Shown in pieces: positions 53,301 to 63,625 of a stretch of 64,000 nucleotides of DNA. Location of the stretch: assembly GCF_050948215.1 (NCBI RefSeq), contig NC_135149.1, positions 8,847,001 through 8,911,000 of the forward strand, given 5' to 3'. The notes under the pieces are model-generated. The model saw only the letters and a program-made list of their open reading frames with translations, did no database searches and had not been told where the DNA came from. Position 1 is the first letter of the stretch. Every line of letters begins with the position of its first letter. Origin of the DNA: Halictus rubicundus (Eukaryota > Arthropoda > Insecta > Hymenoptera > Halictidae). A program made the position numbers and the translations under genes.

Positions 53301-56300
53301 GGAATCCATTTATCGAGTCGTCCCTAATCGATCGAACCATCCGATTAATACATGGCAGTCGGTGATCGAGCTCGATTAAATCCTGAATCATTAATCATAT
53401 TCAGCTAAAGCGAAACTAAATCAGACAGTATCTTCGACCAGTTTCGAATTATGACAATGTTGCATCCACTGTACTGATAAATTATAAATCTCGGGGTGCC
53501 TATTCTTGGTATACTTGGCCTTACAAAGAGCAGTCATCAAAGTTTTCAAGAACAGTCGACATTTCAAGATTGAAATGATAAGGTCGCGAAACCATGAAGT
53601 CTATGTTATCATGTTATTAATAATACATTAATTCTTACTCTGCAGATTATCTTGCTTGCGTGCGTGTTTAAAAGAGGAGTTTATTATTACCATAATTGTT
53701 AAGTGGGATTTAGTTCCACTAAAAATAGTGAGACTCTGTTTATTAATTAACTCTTCTATGCATCATCGTGAAATGGGTATTTTTTCATACATTGAAGGTC
53801 ACATTTTTATTAATAATTTGTTAAAGAATTATAAATTTTGTGCTTGGGACACTCGTTCTCCTAGGAAGACTGTACTGCGCAACAAGGTGATTCTCAAATC
53901 TGAGAATGCTTTGCGTATAATTATACTAAATATAAAATGTAGGTAAATACGCTTACTCGTTGAAAATTCGATATGTTTCTTTGTCAATATGATGTATGAT
54001 TAATACAATAAAAATTCCCATATCCCCTGAACAAAACAAAGATGACAGTCGGTGCATTTCGTAAATGAAGTATGAATAATTTTCGCGAGGCAAAAAACGA
54101 CTTCTGTTAATTTTATTGATGAAACAGGGCGAAATTTGCTAGTTCGTGCATAGTGATTTGGTACAGATAGGTAAAGATACTCACGCTCTTTGACAGTACT
54201 GGTTTTTCGACGATGCATGCTCTCCGTTTCCGGTAGTTCTATCTCCGAGCTATTTTCTAGATAGTAAGCTGCTGGATTCCCTTTCTTGTCGCTGATACTC
54301 GCGTCACAACCGGCTTCTATGAGGACATCCCAAATTGCTTCCGGATCCTTGCAAGCTGCACAGTAATGTAGCGCTGTTCTGCCTTCCTGAAGACATGATA
54401 GACGACAATTGAGAAATCATTGTGAAAAAATTAATTCAGCAATAGCTAAAACATTAAGGTGCCCACATGTAAAATGTTTCTTAGATTCTACGCTTAATTA
54501 AAATAATCTTTTCATAAATTGCTCTGTTCCCTCTACTGAATGGAGAATCTTTTTGCTACCTACTTTGTACAAGCTGACCATAAATTAAAAAAAGTCTTAA
54601 TCATACATTAAAACACTGATCTTAACAAAAAAAAAGTAGTATATTAGCTTACACACGGATTTAGACTAAAATTATGTATTCGGTAATTGTGGGTTATTAT
54701 ATATCCTGTTTTTAAATCTGGAACACACTTTCAGTGCAAAATCTACGTTGAAGAAATCTGAAAGTTACGTGGTAAATGTGTTCTTTTAAATGCACCAACT
54801 ATTTAAAAGAGAATATTATACAACAAACTTAAAAGGGAAAATGCTTGTTCACCAAACATCAAAATATCACCCCCCAGCTTCAAACAATTAGGAGTTCCGT
54901 ATCAAACAATTTTCAATAATTCACTAAGTCAAAACCGTACAAATGTTTATAACAAAAGCCTCAAATAAATCTGCCAGTCGATACAAAATATATAAATAAT
55001 TATCAAACAATTTCCAACCGGCCACCATCGTACAATTATTAAACCAATGAAAATGAAACAATTTCGAATAAAAATATTGCAGAAATAATAGCATAGCTAC
55101 TTGCCACGATTTATTAACCTTCACAGGGGTGGCAAATATTACGTCTGTCGTGGAATGAATGTTTCGAGGTAACAGCCGAGTGAACGATATCGACGACAGT
55201 TGAATGGGGAATGTATAGAAGTCGAATTGAGATCATGGGTGGGGGGATAAGGGGTGAGAAACACCCCTTAACGTATCCGAGGCGCTGCTACCTCCGTGCG
55301 TCCGGACACGAACTCGAATGACTGCAGGGAAGGAAGAACAGGTGGTTTACACTTTGTTATTAGCCGGGTCACGCGATGCGGGCTTAGGCGACCGTCGTCG
55401 TAGTCTTCGTCGTCGGGAAAAATGGCTTTTCGATTATTCAGGAACCTTAGGGTATCTCGCGAGAAGCGCAAACGCCCCCGTCACGACATCCCCTCGTCAC
55501 GGTTCGAACGATCACGCGTTACGAAACTGGGAGAAACTCTATTAACAGATCGCGATTGGTTTATTGTAACGTCTTCCTTTCTCCTATTTTTTTTTTCTCC
55601 CTCTTCCTCCGTGTTTTTTAGGTTAATTGTGTCACGTGCAATGGGGTCAACCGATCGCGTGGAGTTAAATGGGAACGCAGTTCATTTAACTCTGCTGGCT
55701 TCGATCGGATCTGTCTGACCCGGAACCGCTTCTGACTGTTTCATCATTTCTTTTGTTTATACTGAATATTTTATATATATTATAAGCGCAATATTAACAG
55801 CGAATATATTTTGTTATCATTTTTATTAGATTAAATTATTCTATATTTTTGGGGAATATTAGACGTCAATTTTGAGATACAGAGTAAGGACGTTAATATT
55901 TAATTTTTGGTGGTTATATAAAATGGTCTTTTATAGTAATATATTTGTTACGTTAAATGATCTTTTATAGTAATATATTTGTTACATTAAGTAATTCTTT
56001 ATATTAATACAATAGATTTGTCAAATGTATTGTAAATTGTCTTATTACATTAATACTTTTGTTACATTAAATTGTTTTTTATATTAATAAGTTTCCTTAT
56101 ATTGAGTGAGATTGTATTAAATTTTTCATCTTAATGCATTTATTGATTGATTCATTATTACAATTCATTTATTATATTAAATAGTTTCTTACAGTTTATA
56201 TACATATGATAATTAGACTGTGGATCTTTATGCAAGACAAAAAAAATTGAGCCAATAATTGTCCAAGCCAATTGTAGAAAACAGAAGAAACAAGTGTATT

Positions 56301-57637
56301 TTCTCTTTTTATAATTTCAATAAGTCGAGAAAACTATGACATCATTCAATCTTTTTAATGGCCTTATAGTTTTGTGTTTGACTAATCCATGTTTCTTATA
56401 CACGCATAAGACGCACTGTGTAATGGTAATTAAACTGTTCCTTAACAGTTAAATTATCGAAAAATTTGTATATTGCAAAAATTGTATATTTGTATGTTTG
56501 TAGCAGTAGAGAATTTTTCGAAATTATCGCTCGTTCTACATAGACGTTTGCTTTCCGATTTTATTTACACAAGGTATGTCGATTATGGTCAATGAAAATG
56601 CATTCAGTGTCTTCGTTGATGTTACTACTTATGGCGATCGCCAGTATGATAAACACGTGGTCGATATATCGTAGCGATATATTGTATGCGTACAATTAGG
56701 GAAATTGCGCTGCGATTTGAAAACACTTTTTTTACTACGTATGATTTGTTTCTCGCGTTTACCACTACACGCGGTAATTAAACAATAATTCCTATTGAAG
56801 ATCATCTACTGGGTTTACATCTACTGGGTATCCCAAAAATGTTGTATTTCCTTGAAAAGAGTGATTCCTAAGGTCATTTAAAGTAACTTTTTCATTTACA
56901 AAAAATTTTCTCCGCAGCTTCGTTAACGAGTTATTAACGATAAACGCGGGCCAATCAGTTGGCATTGAGTTAATAACTCGTTAACGAAGCTGCAACATTT
57001 TTGGGACAAAAATGTATATCCCAAAGTCTACACAAAGTATACACAAAGTCTTTTATAGACGCACAACTTCGTAAAGACTCACAAATTAATATGTACGCCA
57101 TATTAGGTACTGAATAAATTTTGAACGAAAAGTTGCCACTGGATCATTTCGACGATTTATTTAGTAAACAATTGAATGTAGAACTTACCCTGTCTCTCTG
57201 CTGCACAGTGCTGGGATAATTCTGCACGAGCCACTCGACGATGTCCTGTTGATCGTGGTAGACCGCTTTGTGGATCAACGGCCTCCCAGCTGGATCCTTA
57301 GCGATCGCTAATTTCTTTTTAGGCTCCTCCGCGATGATCCTTTGTGTCTCCGTTAGGGAACCACGTGCAACCGCCGCATGCACTTGGGAGATTTTCGTCT
57401 AGCCGCAGAAACGTTGTTAATCAAATTAGAAGAAAGTATACTTCATTTCACCGATTATATTATAAATCGTGGCTTCATACTAACCAAGTAATTTGGGAGT
57501 CCTTTCAGGAAGACACGAGTTCTGAGATCCGGCGACTGTTCACCTAACAGGCGAGCTCCGCGTCCGTCAAGTACAACATTCTCTAGCTTCTCGAATTCAC
57601 CGCGTTGCAGCCACGATTTTATTAGTGTCGGGTTCAT
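38367..57637 (-). CDS. Three-module ankyrin protein with C-terminal arginine-kinase-like pseudoenzyme
   Basis: Thirteen exons join in phase to 1277 residues: 57637-57485, 57398-57189, 54386-54185, 49760-49600, 48945-48817, 48724-48548, 48278-48042, 47551-46979, 44448-44239, 42978-42815, 42411-42264, 41747-41633 and 39721-38367. Three homologous ankyrin modules occupy about 1-188, 189-423 and 615-826, each with a GRTALHYCAA-like repeat. An acidic Glu/Ala linker fills 424-614. Residues 827-1277 match arginine kinase from end to end (VVAPDYESYTVFMEFFDPLI, GVYVASAGDLAAWVN, DHLRII). Key residues are lost: the active-site Cys is Arg1171, the catalytic Glu is Gln1122, and the STRVR arginines are Thr1006 and Glu1008. 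Arg1126 and Arg1180 remain. Catalysis is therefore unlikely; a binding or scaffold role is inferred. The start ATG is the only one in its exon, and an upstream leader is expected. I do not recognise a named gene. Confidence 0.85.
39722..41632. other. Intron before the pseudokinase exon
   Basis: A 1.9-kb intron in phase 1. Apart from the hAT-like insertion near 40667 it is AT-rich without recognised features. Confidence 0.4.
40667..40863. mobile_element. Possible hAT-like insertion
   Basis: Imperfect inverted ends (cagggatgaacatt and the inverse of gatggccatcacta type) bound a GC-richer segment. The flanking octamers gtgtacac and atatacac agree at six of eight bases. Support is modest. Confidence 0.3.
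41809..42042. mobile_element. TTAA-bounded MITE
   Basis: Inverted ends ttaaccctttaaggtt and aaccttaaaggattaa bound a 234-bp AT-rich segment in an intron of the ankyrin gene. TTAA borders suggest a piggyBac-like origin. Confidence 0.55.
44656..44869. mobile_element. piggyBac-like MITE
   Basis: TTAA borders this 214-bp element. The inverted ends are ttaacactaaacctacca and tggtaggattagtgttaa (read on the plus strand, the right end is ttggtaggattagtgttaa). It shares the motif gtcaaaatgac, in inverse, with the short element at 6650-6735. Confidence 0.65.
45725..45865. repeat. Segment repeated inside the nested hAT-like element
   Basis: It shares cgtgtttagtgtcatttta, agtcccataaaaaaataat and aataaagaagttttg with 21186-21335 in the same order. 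It probably derives from a related transposon copy that has lost its ends. Confidence 0.65.
46011..46653. mobile_element. 643-bp MITE with TTA target duplication
   Basis: Inverted ends of about 55 bases start caagggaacatattcagatg and end in the inverse. The trinucleotide tta flanks both sides. A 3-bp TTA duplication is typical of PIF/Harbinger elements. It lies in the intron after the acidic-linker exon. Confidence 0.65.
47304..47437 (-). repeat. 27-bp coding minisatellite in the acidic linker
   Basis: Four near-identical 27-bp units, with flanking partial units, encode the nonapeptide AENAEATED in tandem inside the exon 46979-47551. Units differ by one or two bases, which suggests recent expansion. 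The surrounding exon is also Glu/Ala-rich but not so regular. Confidence 0.85.
49253..49472. mobile_element. MITE with cacagtga-type ends
   Basis: The left end cacagtgatttctctatata is matched in inverse by tatatcgagaattcactgtg on the right, with about 24 bases of similarity and a GC-richer interior. A single similar end (gggaattcactg) occurs near 36461-36472. The target duplication is not clear. Confidence 0.55.
49819..49880. other. 62-nt hairpin upstream of an ankyrin exon
   Basis: The ends agggtgcgtgtc and gacacgcaccct pair perfectly. They are followed by one mismatch and a further six-pair stem (atttga/tcaaat), with a loop of about 18-20 bases. It sits 59 bases upstream of the splice acceptor of exon 49760-49600, in the intron of the minus-strand gene. 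It could be a tiny transposon relic, a splicing structure or a hairpin precursor. Confidence 0.4.
51697..51857. mobile_element. MITE family with aattactgtgcc ends, copy 3 (right end degraded)
   Basis: The left arm is clear (gggacccagttactgtgg, aattactgtgcctatattaa). The right arm stops after ataagtataattaatgta, so the terminal part is lost. Confidence 0.65.
52580..52727. mobile_element. MITE family with aattactgtgcc ends, copy 4 (short)
   Basis: Both termini are present (tagggacccaattact and an inverse ending cccttaccct). The central spacer is reduced compared with copy 1. Confidence 0.7.
55260..55720. other. GC-richer patch in an intron
   Basis: This patch is clearly richer in GC and CpG than the surrounding intron (for example cgcgagaagcgcaaacgcc). 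Open frames on both strands have no recognised similarity. It may be a promoter or leader of an unseen transcript, or an old insertion. Confidence 0.25.
55912..56130. repeat. AT-rich tandem repeat, unit about 50 bp, degenerate
   Basis: Words such as cttttatagtaatatatttg and ttacattaa recur several times in direct orientation, the first two units being nearly identical. It lies in an ankyrin-gene intron. Confidence 0.55.
56211..56420. repeat. Old dispersed repeat (tagactgtggat family)
   Basis: It starts tagactgtggatctttatgc. Similar openings occur near 912, 2393, 47688 and 57850, most followed by an A-rich stretch. It looks like a degraded dispersed repeat of unknown class. Confidence 0.4.
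56821..57010. mobile_element. Inverted-repeat element
   Basis: The internal arms gcagcttcgttaacgagtta and its inverse (taactcgttaacgaagctgc) pair well, and the outer ends tatcccaaaaatgtt and aacatttttgggaca are also inverted. The left part resembles 18933-19040. Confidence 0.55.
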
Positions 57638-57643
57638 CTGCGC

Positions 57644-59899
57644 CTGTAAGTTGTCAAATCGACAGAGGTTTAATTCGATTTTTCTTACGAATTTTTATCG
57701 TACCGAAACCACAAATACATCGACTCGTGACGTCGAATAATAAATCCAGATGTAAAGAAATTCTACAAACAATTTTACAAAAACTTACTATAAATCTATT
57801 AGATAGTTAATTCTAATCTCTAGTCTACCAGAACTGTTATTATTTATTATAGATTAGACTAGACCTTGATCTTCATGCAAGATAAAAATGTTCTGCATCA
57901 TTTGCAAGCAATAACTCAAATAAAAACGTACTTCTTCGTTTAATAATTTTAATAAATTGTAAATATTAGACATTCAGAACATTAAGTCTATCGAGCCTTA
58001 AAAGTGACCATTATGCGTTGCTTTATAAAAATGACAATATTGAATTTATTTAGACCTAATATATGTAATAATATTATCAACTGATTTTAATCTCTTTTTT
58101 AATATTTATTATGCTTTAAAAATAAGTATAATTAATAAAGGCACAGTAATTGGGTCCCTTACCCTAGAACTTTTTAGATTGTCAATATAAATCATTTACA
58201 ATGAAAGTATCTTTATAGTCTTAATAATTGCGAAATAACAAATCCAATAATCTCAATACTGTTCTAAATTTCACTTACTCTTTTTACTATAAATGAGTAA
58301 GATCTGCAGACTAATTATGACTCGCAATTAAATGTGAATAATGTCTGATACAAAAGAACATTCACATTAAGCCATTAACATTTATAGTACAGTGAGTATA
58401 ATTTGAACAAATCACTGTAAACAAATAATCTCGTGTGACCTGGCTCAATCGACGGTGACCACATCTTCTTATTTTGAACAAACGTCTCTATTTTAAAATT
58501 CTAATGTGCACGCTACGATTGATTAGAAAACGTTACACGGCTAGTGTCTACTCCGAAGCTGCAAAAAAGTGTCAACAGATTATGCGATCACTTAGGGCAC
58601 GCATAATCGCCAGTGATTCATCGAGGCGATACACCGGCGCGATTCGACTGGGGCTTCAGTTTTCCTATTGCAAAAACAAGCGGTGAATTCCCCAGTTTGT
58701 GGGTCACTTGTGAAGCCAAATGTAATACGGACAACGTCATAAGCATAATCTTTGTCGCGATGGACCTCGTGCTTTATTTACGTCGCGAAATTCGTATGAG
58801 GCAATAAACCGTATGAATAAGTAATTTACGAGGAAACGGATAAATTTTCTCCTAAAACTTATCGAGTTCAATGTTTATTTCAACGGTTTTGCGAAGTAGT
58901 TTGCATACGCGATACTGGGAACCGTTATTTTAATGTTTCAGTGCAAGCAATTTTTTAAAAGCACGTCAATAGCCATTTTTAAGCTATCGTTTCACTTGAA
59001 AATTTGCTGTTTTTCTCGAAGAAAATGATAGTCACTAAAATCAATTAAGGCGCAATTTTTGTTACAGTTTTGATAATATGTTGACGAAACTGTAGCGAAT
59101 GCTAGAAATTATTTACATTTATACTTATTTAAACTTTTGTCACATCAAGCTTCAAATAGATATAATTTTTTCAATATCCATTTTACCAATCAACGAATAT
59201 GGATTGCTAATTTTAATTTTAAATATTAAAGAGTAGACTCTAAATATTCGAATTTACATAAAGATAGGCAGTTTAATGATAATTATTAGCGCTCTCTATA
59301 TTTCTCGTAATTTTTTCATAGATCTATGCGTTAGTATGTACTTCCGTTTGAATGACTGTACTCAATGGTCGATTATAATATTAAGCACATTTGTAGATAA
59401 CGGTGGCCATGTCAGGGTCATTTCAAAATAATGACTATTCGTGGCTACTCGTACTAGATTCTTTAAAATATATATACATATCTGTATTTTTTTTATTTTG
59501 CTTATTACTTTTTTTACATATATATCATTTTTATTTTCTATACTTTTTTTTATATATGTATTAAAATGAATGTTATTCGACGAAATCATTTGAACAGAAA
59601 TAACTAGATTTTCGAATTCCACTTTTCAAAAGATACAAGAAAATTTGCATTAAACATTACATATACAGAGCCGCCATCAAGATCAGCGTCCATTATACTC
59701 AACGTTACAAGCGTTACACGTCGAGTGTTAAATAAAAAATGAGATCGATACGCAGTAGATGCATGAATTTCAAAATCGTTGCAATGCTGGTCAAGCGGAA
59801 GTGCATGTAAAGCTTCAAACAACGAAGAACACCATGTGCGTCGTGCGTCCGATTTTGTTTCGCCGGTTGCGATCTGTCTCCCGAGATGCAAAAAATTAC
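57644..59899. other. Presumed 5' intron of the ankyrin gene
   Basis: No coding exon is visible. The right half of a fifth copy of the aattactgtgcc MITE lies at 58086-58167, and an old repeat remnant near 57850. If the leader exon at about 59900 is real, this region is its first intron. Confidence 0.35.
58086..58167. mobile_element. MITE family with aattactgtgcc ends, right-half fragment
   Basis: It carries aaaataagtataattaataa, the inverse aattactgtgcc block and the terminus cccttaccctag, with no left arm. Confidence 0.6.
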
Positions 59900-60110
59900 C
59901 TGATCGGTTTTCGGTTCACGGTGCCGTTATCATAGCGATCTGACAGCTCGCGCGATACAATAGGGAGAACGCATCGCTGCGAAACAAAACGTGAAAACGA
60001 AGAACGAACGAAACCGCGGCGGTGTCTGTGTTGCACGACGATGAAGCGTCCCGCGTCGAATGAAGTCGATGCCGAGCGTCGCGACGCCACCTATGCTCTC
60101 TATTTTTTTC
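59900..60110 (-). promoter_or_regulatory. Candidate leader exon and promoter of the ankyrin gene
   Basis: A GC- and CpG-rich stretch on the minus strand ends in a good donor (ccgatcag followed by gtaatt at 59899-59894). It contains only short upstream frames, as expected for a 5' leader. The next acceptor downstream on this strand would be that of exon 57643-57485, whose first ATG is the chosen start. This is an inference from composition and splice signals only. Confidence 0.3.
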
Positions 60111-60376
60111 CATAGACCTCACCGGGTCATCGGAACTGGACATTGGACAAGAATGAGGAAGCAAGAAACAGGTAGCGTTCGTCCCCTGGGCCCGCGCGAA
60201 CAAACATAATCGATCGCCGGTTCCAGAGGCTTGAACGGGGAAGGGCGAGAGAAAAGATCGACGTCACTATCGATCGAAACTGAAGTCTCTGAAAGCTCAA
60301 ACGCTCGTGGCGACGTTATTTGCGCAATTTTTCCACTGAATAGAATTATTGACAACAATAATGCTGAAAGATTCAA

Positions 60377-62720
60377 AAGGAGGGAGATAACAAGGGCGCC
60401 AAACGCAAGATTTCGAGATTTTAGAGATTCGAGCTGTGTCCGGTGTGATGCAACGTGGATTATTTTTAATTAAGCTAGGCTGGAACCCTTGCAACGATAT
60501 CTTTCGCACGGTTTTCGTACTGAATGAAATTATTAAGCAACAATAATGTTGTATCTTGTGTGATGCAACGAGGATTACTTTTACGTAAGCTGGATTAGTG
60601 TCGACTTTGATAGGTTTATCAGATCGAATATCACCCACAAGATTAAAATCTTCATCGTGGAATTGTTTGATCCATCTCTAGTCTTTTATTCATAACTAGA
60701 ACTAGTGCAAAATAAAAATGGTTTAAATCAACTGAAAAACACACAAGATAAATGAAATCCTGTTTTGTAAGTTCAATTCTTCCAATGTCTCTATAGTTTC
60801 CAATTTGACCAATCCATTTTTGTTACAAATTCATAAAATCCGCAACAACGCAAGCTGTATGTATGCATTTCATGTGGCAGTAACTGTAAAAGTAGATGTC
60901 AAAAAGTAGCAGTAGATGTAGTCTCCGTAAAATATGTTTTTATTCCCGTTGTACGCGAGCCCACTGTATTTGTAAACAGGAACATTTTCTTATTTTCGAT
61001 ATTTATAGGTTAGTGATCGAACCATGCAGTCCACAAGGCCAAAGTGGCGCGCAGAGATAAAACGTCGATTCAAGGGGAATCATAGAAAGGCTATAAAAAT
61101 ATGGTGAATCCTTGAGTATCGCCGCCACTCGGGCTGAATAACACGCGCGAGGCCGGCCACGTGAACCTTCTCTAGGTGAACCCCGGTGAATCGGATTATT
61201 TGCGCGCAATGAAGAAATGCTTAATTGCATGCTCATAACGAGCCGGGTATTTGCGCAATATTTATTCAATGTCGAATGCAATTATTGTGGAAACGTGATA
61301 TAATTTCCGCAGTAATTTATTATTAGTAATTTATTATTAACTCTTTATGCAGTATTTATCATTAATGAGGCATTTAAATATACTACCATGACCAAATGAT
61401 TAGGCGAAACTGCAGCCGATACACAGATCAGTTGAAGAACATTTCAGAAATAACATAATTGTCGAATTTTGCTGAAACTGGAACGGAAAACGTCTCTGAC
61501 GATCGAGAAATATAGCTAGAATAATTTGTAGAATATCAGATTGTTGTCTATGTAGAATATTATCAAATAGAATTTGTCGTGTCTATTAACTGATATATTA
61601 ATATATCTTTTAAGAATATATTAATATATTATTTAACGTCGTATATAATAAAAAATATATTAATATATCTATTGACGAATTAATATATTCCCTGTTCATA
61701 TCTTCATAAAAATTGTATACCAAAAAATTACTCCTGCTGCATAAACATTAATATTAACATCAAGGAAAAAGATTTCAAATGCGAAATGAAATGTCTATCC
61801 ACTTCCCAAATTGTTGAGTGAATAAACAATTGTGATTTCGTAAGGCAGTAATAAAACGCGTACAATATAAAAAGAACTGTTTCCTCTTAAATCAGTAAAT
61901 ACGTATCAGAACGATCGATTGAATAATTCTTTAAACACCAGGAAGCTCTTATAACATTATGTGTTATGCAAGTAAAAAATAGTGTGCAGTTCTGACATAA
62001 CAGAGGTATCACGTCTTCTTAGAAGTTAAATGATTGTACGAATTGGTTTATATTCCAATATTTTGGAGTATATTCGTCGATAATAATTATTGAATAAATT
62101 TATTTTACTATTACCAGTACACATGTTTAGCGCGCACGTTCACTGACACGCGTCTCTGTGTATGGCATCGATAAAAGGGGAATCCTGGAACATGTATTTT
62201 CGGTTCTAGATGCCTGCAGGCGATTGCTTCGCCAGTCATTTACGTATTTAACCTGCCGATGACTTGTTAACCGCTGACATAGCAACCGCAAAAATTATAT
62301 CGAATCAAAAAAATTATTTAATGATAAGAAAACCGACGCGTCAAAATTTATGATAATTGTTTTTCTAATTCTCTGGCTTTTACTCTTTCGATGAAAGCAA
62401 TTTATTTGATCAAACAAAAATTGATTATGTAATATTAACGATAAGCTAAGATTTATGGTAATCACTACCCTCTCAATCAAATTAGGTACAGATAATTAAT
62501 CAGTGTAGAGATTAATTTTTAAGACAGCGCAAGTAACTGATAAGGTAATTGTCGTATTAATCGGGAAAGAAGAGCTAATTCGTTATTCAATACCGTCGTT
62601 CAGTAACTTCTTATTTTATTTTTAGTCACCTTTTATCAATAATCATTCTGTTTTTAAACTGCACTTTCTGTACGTTGATTGTGACTTAATTTATATTATG
62701 CCAAGCTAAATTAATTTATA
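60377..62720. other. Intergenic region without recognised genes
   Basis: AT-rich sequence with a GC-richer patch at about 61020-61220. Direct tandem words of ttaatatat occur at 61590-61690. No coding similarity was found on either strand. Confidence 0.4.
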
Positions 62721-62726
62721 TTACTT

Positions 62727-63010
62727 TGGGAGTGTTTAGAATTGAATAATTGAATAATTGAATAAAGTTTAAACTACATTGTCTTTGGGAGGGTTTAGAA
62801 TTGAATAATTCAATCTTTTTTTATTTACGTCTTTGTAAGTGCTTAGAATTTAATAATTGAATCATTTGACTTGCATTAAGTCTTCGTAGGTGTTTAGAAT
62901 TGAACCATCAAACTTTTTGTGTTGTGTTAAATCTTGGTGGGTGTTTAGAATAAAATTATTGACTTTCTCGTCTTCTATTACGTCGTTCGAAGTGTTTAGA
63001 ATTAAAAGTT
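62727..63010. repeat. Degenerate minisatellite, unit about 50-60 bp
   Basis: Six spaced direct copies of a word close to gtgtttagaattgaataatt occur at about 62730, 62790, 62840, 62890, 62940 and 62990, separated by variable T-rich spacers. Confidence 0.65.
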
Positions 63011-63532
63011 ACTTGGTTAACACACTAAGATCCAGCGTAGCCTCGGTGAAATCGATGTGCCATTGGAGCAATGACACATCGACCACGTTGCAACTATTTC
63101 CGTCAAATGGTCTGCAATTTATCGAGTAATTTGAACAATCTCTGAGGGAAACCTTGGCTAAAAGACCCTCTACCAAAGTGATTTAATCGTCAACAGTTTA
63201 GCTTGCAATCGCGATCTTGCGAATCTCTCGTAATTAATCGTAAAGACTAATTTATAGTGTTACCTGCACAAACTAAGAATTTCGGAACAAACAATTCCAG
63301 TAAATACGAACTGATATTAACAATTATATGGGATCACTTAGTGAACGTAAGGTGAAGTTTCATTTAATGAGAAAACAAGAATAATTGTAAAACTAGTAAT
63401 AACCATGACATATAACCAGATTGGAGAGTTAGGTAAAATTCATTTATTAAGTAAAGCACGAGGCTAAGTACTACGCTAAATACAAGGTCTCCTGATACAT
63501 ATGTACGAATTTATAACAAAATTCTACAACAT

Positions 63533-63625
63533 TTTGATTTTATTTTAATTTTATCAATTTGATTTATTTATTTTAATTTTATCAATTTGATTTATTTATT
63601 TTAATTTTATTTAATTTGATTTTTA
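63533..63625. repeat. AT-rich tandem repeat, unit about 37 bp
   Basis: The block attttatcaatttgattta with a following ttattttaattttatc is repeated twice in full and once in part. Confidence 0.7.

Larger units (their letters stand above)
49881..54184. other. Large intron of the ankyrin gene
   Basis: This 4.3-kb stretch between exons 49760-49600 and 54386-54185 holds two MITE copies (51697 and 52580) and a GC-richer patch at about 51000-51330. No further ankyrin exon was recognised, although the splice phase (1) is continuous across it. Confidence 0.4.

Noticed and set aside
55268..55718. Overlapping open frames in the GC-richer intron patch
   Set aside because: Frames exist on both strands with no family similarity; high GC lowers stop frequency and explains them.
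60119..60376. Minus-strand frame that looks like a signal peptide protein
   Set aside because: The frame begins at a non-ATG codon, has no downstream support and lies in the candidate leader region.
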